A stretch of 64,000 nucleotides of DNA from Brugia malayi (lineage: Eukaryota > Nematoda > Chromadorea > Rhabditida > Onchocercidae). The position numbers were made by a program, and so were the translations under genes. Positions 1 to 12,000 of the stretch are shown piece after piece; positions within the stretch are counted from its first letter, which is position 1, and every line of letters begins with the position of its first letter. The notes under the pieces are model-generated. The model saw only the letters and a list, made by a program, of their open reading frames with translations. It did not search any database and was not told where the DNA came from. The DNA lies in contig NW_025062475.1 in NCBI RefSeq assembly GCF_000002995.4, positions 8,994,187 to 9,058,186 of the forward strand. Direction: 5' to 3'.

Positions 1-1040
1 TTATTCTCCAACTCATGGTGGCATGATTTATATAATGACAATTAATCTGATTTTAGTAGCAAAGAAGACGAATAGAAAAATTGCAATGAGAATGAAATGA
101 TTGAGTGCCACTGTTGTCAACCGGTTTAGTCATTACATCTTAGTAAGAGTTAATGCTATACCTAGTATTCTCACATGTAATCATAAACATCGATGAAATT
201 CAGGAGACACTGTCGATGAGAGTTCAACGAAAAAATAAAATAATAAAGCTCGTTCACTTCACAGAAAGACAACACAGAGTTTAAGATGTCTTTTTTTTTC
301 ATTTATCAACCTGGGACAAATAAAGAATAGATTGCAATCAGGACGAATAATGCTATAGCTGATATTTTCACATGTGTACGGAAACTGAGTACAGACATCT
401 CAGAATTAACTTAGATCTGCCTAATTAGACAGAAGGAACATAGGTCAGCAGAACAAATATTGTAGTTAGCAAAGTTGTAAGGTGCAGTAGTCAGGTGATA
501 AAGTGCAGACAGAAGCAATAACAATCTATTTCGTTCGGAAATAGAAAGTCTTCGATAAAATATTTTTCCAAAATATAAAGAAGAATTGGAAGGACAGAAT
601 GGATAATTCCCAATTCTTTTTGAGATAGGTAAAATGGCGATGGTGATGGAAGGGCTATCTTAAGGTCAACTTAAAATATGAACATCAGAGGAAAGAAAGC
701 ATTTGAATCTGTGACATTCCGTAATAGTTTGCAACAACAAGATTGAAATCTGTAATGAATGCTAAAACATAGGAAACTTTTACTGGGATTTCTAGTCTAG
801 GGAAAAGGATGTGCTGAAGGGAATGAAGATTAGTCCAAAGGATGAAACAATCGTTACAATTTTCAGCTCTATACGACAGCCAGTTGTCCTCAGGTTAAAA
901 GGAAAGGTGTGGCGGCGACTCGGACACTAACCAATTGTCGTTCATTTCCAATTTCTCCAATATATCTCTATTTGGAAAGATGCTTTCTAATTGTGCTTGC
1001 AGTTTCCCTTATGTTGTGGCATTATAAAGTTACTGTTGCA
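1..1040. other. No gene seen; probable upstream region of txdc-9
   Basis: No reading frame with family resemblance or coherent splice signals was found here. The stretch ends at a candidate 3' splice acceptor (TGTTGCAG, G at 1040) that probably receives the spliced leader of the next gene. Other repeats or RNA genes were not recognised. Confidence 0.4.
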
Positions 1041-1074
1041 GGGGTACCAGTACCATTCATTCGTTTCAAGACAG

Positions 1075-2377
1075 ATGAATCATTGCGCGGAAAAAATGCT
1101 CAGTGAACAATTACTTAAAGTAGTAAAAATAGCTGAGGAAGAAGTTGATTGTCAGATAGAAAAATACAATAATTTGGATGAGAACGATTTGGAAGCAGTA
1201 CGAAAGAGACGTCTTCAAGAACTGAAAAAGAAGCAGCTGCAAAAGCAGGTAAGTTTTTGAATAATAATAATTAGTATAATATTTTTCTTTTTTCGACATT
1301 CCTTTCAATCACCCACTATCTTCACTTAAAAATAAAACACTATTTAACACTTATGAGCGCTGATCTGCCAATTTACATTCCCCACTCCTCATAAAAAATA
1401 TATTTGATTTGCTATTTGGGAGATTTCTTTGTTATCTTTCGGCTTTTTACATTTTAGCCCATTTTCTCTATAATCATTACTTCAGGAATGGCTTAAAAAT
1501 GGCCACGGTGCATATGAAGAAATTCCGGATGAACGAAACTTTTTTGACGTTGTGAAGAAGTCTGCCAAAGTTGTGTGTCACTTTTATTTACCTACCACCG
1601 AACGGTGTAAAATTTTTAATAAACATCTGGAGAAAATTGCTGCGAAACATCTGGAAACTCGATTTATTTATGCTAATGCTGAAAAGGTAGAGATTTCAGT
1701 GGCTTTATTAATGTGTTGTACTGTGATTCACAGATCTAAACTCTCTTTGATATTTTTCTGGAGTTGTTGAATTTAAGGTTTATTTGTCCTTATTTTATAG
1801 GAGGTACGTAATGAAATTCAGTTATATTGGTGCGCATGTTATAGTTTTAAAAGATTCTGTAGCAGTTTCAGATATTATTAACACAAAATCATTGACACAT
1901 GTTTTAAAATGCGGTATAATTAAAATCAAAATTATAAACATCTTAGGTTTACGAAGATTTCAGTTTCCATTTGTCACTACACGACTCAGAATACGTGTTA
2001 TTCCAACAATTGTTGTAGTCATTAATTCGAATACGGTTGATTATATACGGGGATTTGATGATTTAGGTGGGAAAGATGAATTCAGAACCGAAACGCTTGA
2101 ATGGAGACTTTCATGGTATTTTAAACAACTTTTTGCTTTATTTCGATTCTTGTATTTCTGTATCAAGATTTTGCAGGTTTTTTCTGTCTTTATTTTCCTT
2201 TTGCTTCTTAAATAATGGGAAATGTACGTTTATAGGAGCAAAGTACTTGAATACAACGGGCCTTCCTACTTACGAGGTTCTGGTACTACTGTTGCAAACT
2301 TGGTGAAAGGAGTCAGGAAAAAGGTTCGTGGAAATGAGGCTAACGGTGATAGTGATGATGATAGTGACGATTGGTAA
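1075..2377 (+). CDS. txdc-9: Thioredoxin domain-containing protein 9 (TXNDC9, phosducin-like family)
   Basis: Four exons, 1075-1248, 1486-1686, 1964-2115 and 2236-2377, with GT/AG borders and matching phases, give 222 residues (human TXNDC9 has 226). The N-terminal helix (EEEVDCQIEKYNNLDEND) is followed by LKKKQLQKQEWLKNGHGAYEEIPDE, the family signature region. The thioredoxin-like fold comes next, with VVCHFY, HLETRFIYANAEK, RIRVIPTI, and GFDDLGGKDEFRTETLEWRL in pieces. The usual CXXC is reduced to one Cys (TERCKIF), as in the human protein, so it is not an ordinary disulfide reductase. The family binds the CCT/TRiC chaperonin and modulates folding of tubulin and actin in the cytosol. The acidic tail DSDDDSDDW is also typical. 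The start at 1075 is the first in-frame ATG after an acceptor at 1040; a second ATG seven codons on is possible. An extra frame-open stretch from 991 is probably outside the mature mRNA. Confidence 0.93.
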
Positions 2378-2520
2378 TGAAGTTTTTCATAGTTTAAGAC
2401 GAAATATCCTTTTAGAAGTCACAGAAGTTACAACAGGATTTGATAGGGTCCATGTGAAATAGGCTACTTTTCTTTGTCAACAAAAATCTGTGTGAATTAT
2501 TGAATTAGAGGTTTTTATTA
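2378..2520. other. Spacer between txdc-9 and bacterial-like insert
   Basis: The left border of the bacterial-like block lies somewhere in this stretch. The bases just before 2521 may be a remnant of the 23S-5S spacer, but no diagnostic motif fixes the junction. Confidence 0.3.
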
Positions 2521-2614
2521 ACTTGGTGGTTTTAGCAGATCCCATCTCGAATTCGGAAGTGAAACTTTTTAGCGCTGATGGTACTTGAAAAGGGAGAGTA
2601 GGTCGCTGCCAAGT
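2521..2614 (+). pseudogene. rrf: Wolbachia-like 5S rRNA remnant with internal deletion
   Basis: The block reads as a bacterial 5S rRNA: TTGGTGGTTTTAGC, then GATCCCATCTCGAATTCGGA, AGTGAAAC, AGCGCTGATGGTA, and the 3' arm GGGAGAGTAGGTCGCTGCCA. The terminal stem pairs CTTGGTGG with the TCGCTGCCAAG end in the usual way. Compared with an ordinary 115-120 nt 5S RNA about 15-20 nt are missing between TAGC and AGATCCC, which removes part of helices II/III, so it should be non-functional. Nematode 5S genes look quite different. The alphaproteobacterial form and the filarial context point to Wolbachia DNA moved into the nucleus. Confidence 0.85.
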
Positions 2615-2690
2615 TTATAAAAATTTCTTTATTAATTAAGTGATAAACATAATTTTATTTTAATTCCCTTGTTTTTTTAATTTCTGCTTT

Positions 2691-2990
2691 TTAGCAAATT
2701 TGCCTGCCTTTTCTTATATTTCCTTGATTGTTTTTTATTATATTGTCTAGCTTTGTTCCTACTTCTTCTCTATATAATTGATTTTCTTTTAAAAGAGAAT
2801 AACTGATTTCTAATAACATTCCATTACTTTCTGCCTCTAATAATTTTTGTTGCTTGAATGCTGCTTTCCAATCTATCCATGTTCCTTTTCCATTTTCTTT
2901 AGAGGGAAATAAAGATCCATAAGTTTTCACTTGCTCACTAAAGTTCTCACTAAAGTTTGTATCACTTGCCTCTTTTATGTGCGCCATCAT
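2691..2990 (-). CDS. Intact bacterial-type ORF in the Wolbachia-like insert, unknown function
   Basis: An uninterrupted 99-codon frame (MMAHIKEASDTNFSE...) lies between the 5S remnant and the J-domain pseudogene. It is hydrophilic, Lys/Glu-rich and likely helical (LLEAESNGMLLEISYSLLKE). There are no Cys-rich, membrane or signal segments. A purine-rich AGGTG lies about ten bases before the ATG and could be a bacterial ribosome binding site; no nematode splice acceptor is close. I do not recognise the family. Given the neighbours it is most likely a Wolbachia hypothetical protein gene carried in with the block, and its intact frame may simply mean recent transfer. Expression in the nematode is not implied. 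Confidence 0.5.
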   Translation of the reverse strand: MMAHIKEASDTNFSENFSEQVKTYGSLFPSKENGKGTWIDWKAAFKQQKLLEAESNGMLLEISYSLLKENQLYREEVGTKLDNIIKNNQGNIRKGRQIC

Positions 2991-3079
2991 TCACCACACC
3001 TATTAATCAATTTTAAAAATTTTACCTATGTTATCATATAATATTAATATATTATTGTTATTTTTGAGTTGGGGTACAT

Positions 3080-3526
3080 ATGGCTAGAAACTACTATTAA
3101 ATACTAGAAGTAGATAAATATGTTGCTCCAGAAGAAATAAACAAAGCTTATAAAAAATTAGGATTGAAATATCATCCTGATAAACTTCTACCTAAAAAAA
3201 GAAAAATATCAAGAATTGTTAAAAAAGCGATTTAATGGTGCTGCTTTATCTAAGCTTGAGTTGGAAGAGATGCAAAGTCTGTAATGTTGTTCCTAGAAGT
3301 TCAAGGGGCATATAAGGTGTTATCTAATCTAAAGAAAAAAAAGATATGATAAAATGATTATAAGAGAAAAATGTAGTAATATCTGGCGATTTATTTTCAG
3401 ATTATATAAGGAAACAGCCATACGATTTCTTGTATCAACCAATTCTTGAGAATAATCTAGGATCTGTATGTATGGTAGTAGAAGAATTTAGCATCGATGT
3501 TAACGTTAAATGTGATTATATATATT
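3080..3526 (+). pseudogene. DnaJ (J-domain) protein pseudogene, Wolbachia-like
   Basis: The start ATG GCT AGA AAC TAC TAT is followed at once by a TAA at 3098-3100 where J-domains normally have Glu, Asp or Lys. In the same frame comes ILEVDKYVAPEEINKAYKK, then LGLKYHPDK with the invariant His-Pro-Asp of the J-domain, which stimulates Hsp70 ATPase. Later pieces of the domain, FLEVQGAYKVLSNL and KRYDK, are present only after shifts of frame in the A-runs near 3190-3210 and 3332-3342, and a C-terminal piece (GDLFSDYIRKQPYDFLYQP) is in yet another frame. At least one stop and two to three frameshifts make it non-coding. The codon usage and the lack of introns fit a bacterial source. Confidence 0.75.
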
Positions 3527-4378
3527 AGCATTACTTCAATTGATTATGTGATTAAGAAAAATCACGTGCAAATTATTGATTGTTTGATCAGAAAGTATCT
3601 CTTATTGACTCGGTTCGGTATCAAGTCAAAGCAAAATATTTTTAAAATAAATATGCCGATAAGAAAAAATAGAACTGATGATATAATACACTCAAAAAAA
3701 AGAGATAAATTAAAATTTACTTTATTCAAAAAATAAAAAGTGAGTCTGGAACATGATAGTAACTGAGCTTGACTGAAAACGAATAAGTTTTAAAAAAAAA
3801 TTTCCGAATTAAAGTGAAGGTCTTCCTTAACAAGTAGTTTAGAAAATTTACTCGAATAAATTGATTTCGTTGTATTTCTCTTCATTATTTATATTATTAC
3901 CTAAGTCTGAAATCTCGAAGTAATAAAGTGGAAAATTTTAGGAAAAATTGAGTGATCTGATTGCTTTTGATGGCCGTTAATGAAATCTCATTATTTTTCA
4001 TGTCATTTTTTACTTTTTTGTTGCTTGCATAGCAGAATCTATTTTATTGTGGTTTGAATCAAACATTTGAATATATTCCAGTTTCTGATTTGATTTTGAC
4101 CTAGGGACAGTTATGATTTCTATAATAAGGATCAAGGTAATACTCGAATACAGGATTAGGCTAATGCCATTTGTTGTTGTTGTTGATCGAATAGTTCATG
4201 TAAATGCACAAATATCTGAATCACTTTCAGCTTACCATTGTTACAATCTTTTTTATTAATCTTTCCCAAAAGATACATTAAAGTTGTTTTCGCGTTGTCG
4301 CATGCAGGCTTCCTAAAATTTAAATGCTTTTTAATATCATTTACAGATATTTCCGATTTTTTTTTTTTAATTTTCCGC
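3527..4378. other. No gene seen; right border of the insert lies here or just before
   Basis: AT-rich sequence without recognisable coding signal. A 79-codon open frame at 3497-3736 could be more decayed bacterial DNA, but nothing in it is diagnostic. The right junction with nematode DNA is not visible. Confidence 0.3.
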
Positions 4379-6345
4379 TCTTTAAGCTCTAAAATCCGAA
4401 ATAAGTAACATTAGCGAACTGACATCTTTCATATTATCGAGTTCCTGCTCTAGTTTTTCAGACCAAACCGTTAGGCATGCTAATGCATTCAAGAAAATCA
4501 GCAACTGAAGATACGCATACAGTGATGGTGTCGTATATGGATGATAGCCATTGCCGGCATCCACACCCTGAAAATTTTAACGCAATGCCAATTAAAATAA
4601 TATTATGGGTACAAGTATTAGGTACTGTTTAACTCAAGAATCGTAACTGCTTGAGATCAATTCTATGTCAAAATAAGGATTGCACGAAACATACCTGCGA
4701 TCATAATTCCGCTGTTTGAATGCCATTTTTTTCTTAGTTACATGCGAGTTTCCACATATGTTTATTTTTTCTATATAGAGTAAAACAATCTGTAAAGACG
4801 GAACCTGATGACTTTTAAGCTTGGTAGACCCAAAACGCGTTGCAGCAAAGGCCTGAGCTGTGTAGACTGCATCTTCCCGCTGTAGTTCAAAATATGGCCG
4901 TCCACACTGAATAATTATCAATAAAGTGAGAAGCAGAAAGAAAAGTTCTTGTTAGGGAGAAATACACTGTTTAAAATCTCGGAGCTCACTGGTTTATTTT
5001 CCGCACCCAGACATCGATATTCATATTCGATGCGTAGCAAAGGACGTCTTTTTGTTTCTTGTCCATAACGACTTTTCGAATTGGGCGAGAAAGCGGAGCG
5101 ATTGCGGGGACGGCGTACACCTTCTGAAACATTATGTTTTCAACGTTCTGAAGGGAAATAAATTTGGATTTCCAAATTTAACTTTAAGTAATACAAATTT
5201 CATGCAAGCCTAAATTGTTTTTGTATCACTTATCTTGGCTTTTAAGAAACAGAGTTCTTGGTTCTGGGTAGATTGTTTTGGTCTGACCGGTATCTGCATT
5301 GACTGCATTAACAGAGCCCTGCCGCATCTCAACAATCAAATTGTTGGGAAGAAGAGACTGCATTTCTGTCAAATCCATATATGCTTCTTCGGCTGCCTGA
5401 AAGCTTTCGGCTTTTCTCTCGAAAAAGAAAGGACGAATCTTTCCAATCAGGTCCTTTCCGTTTTTTATATCCATTTAACATTTGTGAATTTATGAATGAA
5501 AAGCTGAAATTGAACTAGATGAACGGAAGCCAGTTTTTCTTAATGGACTTACATCTTGAATGAGAGGGTCACTTTTCCCGGCAACATTGACGACTAAATG
5601 GCAAATTTTTGGTGGACGAGACTGATCCATCAAGCGTTCCAGCAACCGATTAGCCAAGATCTCAGCAAATGTATCAATGCGGCTAAGGATTTATTTAGTA
5701 AATCATACCATTTTACTTGAAGAAAAGTTTTTCCTTACAAATCTAATCCTCTCTATTTTTTTCATTTTGATTCGTTTTGCTATAAAAGTTTCCCTATAAG
5801 GTGAGAAATGTTTTTGTTTTCCGTGAAGTAGTTGAAATTTAATATGAAATTTTCCGAAGCGATATACCGACGAGGAATCGTTCCATACAAGAATGAAGCT
5901 AAGAAACCCACAGTCTGTTCAATTTCGACCAGCATCTCTGGAACAGTGATCATCATCCTAATAAAAGAAGCATAACGGAACAAATCGATAAGCTGTTCGG
6001 AAATGAACGTGCAAGTAAGTAATTAAATGAAGCAGATAAATCGAATCAAGAAGAAGAAATACATACTTACTGGTTCACGAACCTATTTATTACATTTATT
6101 GCAGCAAAGGTGTGAAACACTGGCCGCTCAGTACAAAAGTTCCTACGAAAACTGCTCTGAACAGTATTACTTACTCGAACCTTGAAAAATATGCAAATTC
6201 TTTTCTTAGATCAATAAATGAGCGAGATTCTGCTTATACACTTAAGAATGCGAGTTTTCAGAGATAACTGAGACACAATCCCAGCATTATAGATTGCTTC
6301 TTCTTCGGCAATTAATTGGCTCAATCCATAAAGAAGAAATATCTT
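4379..6345 (-). CDS. Unidentified multi-exon gene (candidate exons)
   Basis: Several minus-strand blocks look coding. The best supported run is three phase-matched exons: 6156-6071 (...ERPVFHTFAAINVINRFVN), 5957-5868 (MMITVPEMLVEIEQTVGF...) and 5682-5553 (RIDTFAEILANRLLERL...KICHLVVNVAGKSDPLIQD). Next is a block near 5453-5230 (IRPFFFERKAESFQAAEEAY...), then about 5141-4990 (RPIRKVVMDKKQKDVLCYA) and about 4911-4805 (CGRPYFELQREDAVYTAQAF). A last block, 4570-4382, holds a hydrophobic segment (YAYLQLLIFLNALACLTVW) before a charged tail and a stop. An upstream block near 6343-6240 reads LLYGLSQLIAEEEAIYNAG. I could not make intron phase agree at the joins after 5230 and before 4570, so exon borders there are wrong or the gene is damaged. 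I do not recognise the family; a tail-anchored or single-pass membrane protein is one reading. Confidence 0.4.
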
Positions 6346-6422
6346 AAAAAGAAATATCCCAAAAATTTGTTAATACCTTTTGTCAGCAGTTAAATTCAAG
6401 CAATCCTTATACAATTTAGTAA

Positions 6423-9054
6423 CTAAATTAAGATGTGGATAGTTTCCCCTAATTCATTGAATTCTCAGGATATACTTTGTAACCGTCATAGATTATTTGA
6501 AAGTTATTACTGATAGATTCCAGTGAAGCAGACTCCATGTTTCATTTAAATTTTACCCTCATCTCTTTGTAATGTCTTCCTCAAAACTTTCCTCCATTTG
6601 TAAACTAAGAATCCTATATATTATTTCGTCTCTTTATTTCAATCTTTACCAATTGATATCTCATGTAGTGACACTTTAACTAATAAATAATCATCGCTAC
6701 TGCTCTGTGAAAAGTCAACTTAAATTGTAGCGATCCTCCTTTCACTCAGAGTGAGCTAGTGTTCAAATGTGTAACATTCTTGTAATTCCCAACAAATGAG
6801 GGATATTGAATGACAAGTTAAAATTTGAACTAGGAGAACTGAATCTCGTGAAATGTTTCGTAGATTTGTTGGAATAACAAATGAAACGACAAGTTAAATG
6901 AAATCTTTATTTGATATATCTGCAAAACAACGCATTAGCAACACTTTCATCAGCAGAAAGATGACACATAACAGAATCTCACCGGTAATTTCGAAGTTCA
7001 CAGTAATCTTCAAACAAATCAATAAATCTTGTCTGCAACTTTCCTGAACAAAGTGTATGTCATGCGTTTGAGTGTAGATGACAGCTAATCAATATGCAAA
7101 GCTAATACACAACTTATCCATTTTTAAATAGGAAAAATGGATTAAAAACAGTACACGTTAAGAACACAATTACTACGAATACAAAGAACGTCTCATCTAC
7201 CTGTTTGTGAGTTATCACGAACCCGACAGTTTCTTTCTGCCGTTGATCTTTGATATTCTTTTTATTTCACTATTTTTCCCACCTGACCCTAGCTACGAAT
7301 CGTTTTCCTTTAAAATTAAGAATTTTTTCACTCAATTTTTCATCAGCAAGTTAACAATACTAAACATTTGCAGTTTACGCTTACTCTTGCAACAGTCAAT
7401 AAATGGATTACTGAAGTGAAAATTCCTTTGGCTTATTATATTACAAACGAAACTGAAATCTTTCACTTTCTAGAATACAGAACTTTAAGTTCTCCTCGTA
7501 ATTAATGTCTTAAAAATATTAGGGCTATACAGGAACGATAAAAAGTAAAAAACAATGTAAAATTATTTGAGCGTCCATAGATTTGGAGAATTACGCTCAA
7601 ACGAACTTGTTCTAAAGATGCATATATGAGCTCCGTCATATCAAAGAATTGATTTAAATAAATTCTCTATCCTTTAAGTTAGTTAGGGATGAGCTAAAGT
7701 CAATCATCAGAGTTGTTGGTAAAAAACACCTGAAAAGAATCTCAACAGAATGGAACGGCGGAATGACGGTGATTTGAACTTACCGTTATCGGAACCTGGT
7801 GAAAGCACAGCCACAATGTAGGAGTCATCCTTAACAATCTAAACACTAATTAATAACTTACACACTGACTACTTTTCACGAACAAGAAAATGCAGCAAAT
7901 TCGGTCGCACCAGATGCGTTATAATGCTCTGGTGGCAGTACAAAAATTGAATTTAAGCGAATGTGATGTTCAGTAACTACTACAAAGTGATTACCGCAAA
8001 AATTAACACACATGAACGCACCATAATGTCGAATATGAACGTCCTATATTAGGCGCACGTGTATTCGACATAAATGGGAATTCTGACAAAACTATAGGTA
8101 TGAAGATACAATGTCAGCATAATATTCACTGAATTTGAAATGATTCGAATAGCAAATAAAAAATTTAACTCTGAAAATTTCAAAATTCTCTGCGAAATTA
8201 CCCGTAAACAATAAAAAGGATAAATGTCTGCTGAATTGATTTGTTTGCAACACAGCTTAGTGAATTCTATCCAAACAGAAAAAAACCAGTGACAATACTG
8301 AACACAGAGTAAAAAAAATGAACTCATTTCTTGCATTGGTAACCATTTGATTAAGGAACAATACCTCAAATTGTTCGAGAAAACTGATAAAATGACAATA
8401 CTGAACACAGAGTAAAAAAAATGAACTCATTTCTTGCATTGGCAACCATTTGATTGAGGAACAATACCTCAAATTGTTCGAGAAAACTGATAAAACGAAT
8501 AAAAATAAAGGAGGCAGTGGATCTTGATGAAGCCGGCCCAAACAGGACGAATAAATAAAAGCTTACTGCCATTTTACTGCGATCAATTATTTATGATTTA
8601 CATCAGCAGACAAGAGCAAGACTAACAAATTTATTTCGATTTTCTGGGAATTATTTGCCTAAAAAATTGAAAAATCAAAATTTCGTGATTCTTGAATTAA
8701 ATCTTAGACCTGTCAGTCTATTAGTGAACGCCGCTCTTACGTTCTTACATTACATAAAAGATAAAAGCAATGCAAAATGTTATATAGCCCACTGGTATTT
8801 AAAGGTCCAAGAGATTTTCATGTTTTGCTCCAATCCTTTCTTATGAAAGTTTTTTAAAAAATCGGAAACAAACGAGCAAATAAAAGAAATTTAAATTAAC
8901 TTGTGCAACCATCAATTTACTTGATTTTTTTCTATCTTTAATATAAAATACGAGTTGAAAGAAGCATATTGCTGTTTAGAAAAGCAAATCATATCCTGTG
9001 GTGCTTCTGCAGATAGGTATCTCTGATGCACTATAGCTCAGTACAGTAAATTGA
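6423..9054. other. No gene seen; contains a 103-bp tandem duplication
   Basis: No frame with coherent splicing or family likeness was found. Apparent long minus frames at 8.05-8.57 kb come from a local tandem duplication, listed separately. Confidence 0.4.
8291..8495. repeat. Tandem duplication, two 103-bp copies
   Basis: Copy 1 at 8291-8393 and copy 2 at 8394-8495 begin with GACAATACTGAACACAGAG and differ at only two positions seen by eye (GGTAACC/GGCAACC and TTAAGG/TTGAGG). The low divergence suggests a recent event, or assembly of two alleles. Confidence 0.9.
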
Positions 9055-12000
9055 TCAGTTCGTAATCTTTTTGTCATGGAGATAAAGCGAAGGAGTTGAG
9101 TGGGACGACGAATCGCTCGGTGTTGCAATCATTGTGCTAGGCACAACAAAGAGATCAGGCTTACTATTATGACAAATAACTCCTGGACCACCAAGCGGAG
9201 GTTGCCACAATTCATAATCCAGTTTTGTCAGTTCATCTTTGATCATTGATAACACAGTTGCTGACGTATCTACAAATAATTATAATTAAAATATTGGCAA
9301 ATAACTAAATGCACATAAAGCTGAAGAGACTGAGAAAGTTTGGTGAGTAACCTCAAACTAATCTCGTAAAAGATTTTAGGTAACAAACTTGATCACCAGA
9401 AATCATAAAATGGGAATGAAATATTGTGACGGTAAGGTAAAAAATAATTAGAAAAAAAAACAAGAGAGAGGCACTAATTTCAACACATTTTTTTTCAAAC
9501 ATGACCTCCTCCAGTATTCCCACAATTTCCTCTTGTAATATCTATGCAGTAAAAAAGTTATTTAATTAGTCTAATTCTTTCCTCTTATCACGTACCGCAA
9601 AAAGCAGATAACATATATTCATGTTTTAATACTCCACATTATACTTGAATAATAAGTTTGCGAGGAATCCATTTCATAGAAATTAATTGCAAATGAATTT
9701 TGTGATACCTGGTTTTAAGAAAGCAAAAACGCTTCCACCACCACCAGCACCAGTCATTTTTGGATGTATTCCATACCGTGCAAGTAATGTGCAAATCTGG
9801 TCAATTTTTGGATGACCAACACCAAGTGCAATCAGTAACTGATTGTTTATTCGACATAAATCCTGAAATAACATATGAAATCTAAAAAAGTCTCACATCA
9901 AAAATCAGTAATTTGAATAGGATTACGCAGGATCCATAATATATATGTAATGAAAATTTTTTATTGGAAAACGAAGTGATGAAAATGAGAATGTTAATTT
10001 TGTCTTCATATTCCTATTTTCCTTATTACTATTACCGTCAATGGTGCATGAACTAAGAATAAAACGCATATAGTTCAGGATAAAATTTTTTGAAGTAGTT
10101 AAGGACTGTGTTTTTAACACAATTTTGACATGCAATTTTTTGAAACAGGCGTGGCACGCAATCATCTGTTAAGGTTAGAGAAGCACCAAAACAACAAAGA
10201 AAAAAAAAATGAGTTAGATTTTGCAAAAATTCAAGAGATGGTCGAAAGGGACAAATAGACAATCATTAAGAAAGGGTAATTCTTTTAAATATATGGTCTA
10301 AATTAAGATAGGAAGACAAAAAAGGGAAAAAGTGTTGATATTAAGAATAAGAAAAAGGGAATCAAGGAACACAGTTTGGCAGCGAAATTAAAATTTAAAA
10401 CATGATTTCTTTTTCCGTACAGCTTACATTGAGCTTGGAAAAGGAATCGGCAAGCTGTCCTCGCTCATGTTTCTCCGAATTAGCACCCGAAGTACCACTA
10501 GTTGCGGAAGCGTTACTATTACGTTTACCACCAGCAGCATAAGAGCTCTCTTTCGGTAAATGTACTCCACTAGTCGGCTGTTGCTGTTGCTGAGAATGTC
10601 CACTAGACTGCAAAATTCACAGAAACACTAGTAATTTAAACCTTTTAAGAAAAATCAAACAAGAAAAAATTATATGAGCATATTGGCCAATGATTACTTC
10701 GGTAATCAACGAGTTAAATATACGACAAGTTTCAGTGTATAATGAAAATTAATAAATAATAGCTTCCAAATTTCTTGAAACTATTTAAGATTCGGATCTA
10801 TAAAATTAAAAAAGTTTAATTTGAGACTTGATTCAAGGTTCACATTCTAATTATTGGTTAAATAGCAAATCTAAAACTAAAAAAAAGCAACTGTTCTCGA
10901 ACATAAAAACACAAAATATAAAATGACGTCGGCGAACAAAATTTTTATATCACCATTCTCGTTTAAAGAACTGAAAAAATCATCTCTGATAAATCCATTA
11001 GATGTTTAGTAAATCGGTTAATAAAACACTGCTAACTAAATCAGTTCTGCAAAGCTCCAAAACAAATATTCTTCAAGTCCGGAAATTTAAACTTGTAATT
11101 ATAAACGCATGGTTAAGGCTCCTAGTTATAACGACCAATTTTGAATTAAGTTAACAAAAGCGCAAAACATGCATGTTTTTATTCATCAAATAAGGAAACT
11201 AATCGTGCTGATAGCAAACATCTGAATTGAAATTAAAATTTTTTGACTGCTTATTTCGATTATTTTGCTGCTGCAAAATGCAAAATTTTTAAAAAATCCC
11301 AAAATTTTATTAGAACTTATTGCAATTAACGTTCCTTTCATACGATATCTATATTTACAGCATCGCATTAATCCTCACAAGATGATGAATGTATTAGGAA
11401 AGAAACAGAAATGGCGGTGGAGATAACAGAAATGTTGCGCGGAACGAATGGGAAGTAAGAGTCAACATATACAGATACTGATCTAAATTAGAAATAAACC
11501 TATTTGTAGCAAAACTTCATACAGTATTAAATTTTATATGAAATTAATGATTTTCATGAAGTCAGTTTCTACTAACTGATTTCCTCGAAAGAAAATGTAT
11601 GTTTTCGTTGAAAGGAATCACGCAAAGTAATTTATGTTTTTTTTTTATCCAGACTAGTTCTAATATAATTTCAGCAACATATGCAGGAAAGACTTAATTC
11701 AATACCAAAAACTCAAATTTGAAATTAACCTGAATTCTGTAACTTAAAAAGCAAACATCATGACAGAACCGCACATCTATTTTTCCTAGATAAAAGAGGA
11801 AAAATTCTCCGCAATGAATATGATTTTCCTAGATAAAAGAGGAAAAATTCTCCGCAATGAATATGAATAAGATTAATTAAAAATAAATTAATGATGCTTT
11901 TACAAATACTGTTAATCCTTGTCTTAGAAGGAACACCAAACTGCTACGGCGCATATCGAAGACTGATTTACAAACGAAAATTTTGGGTTATGTCAGTATG

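Noticed and set aside
2521..3526. Simple bacterial contamination of the assembly
   Set aside because: The 5S deletion and the stops and frameshifts in the J-domain gene are not expected in a live symbiont, so an integrated copy is more likely, though junction reads are needed.
8049..8572. Three overlapping minus-strand ORFs of 68-119 codons with repeated words
   Set aside because: Their shared peptides arise from the 103-bp tandem duplication, not from a repeated protein domain.
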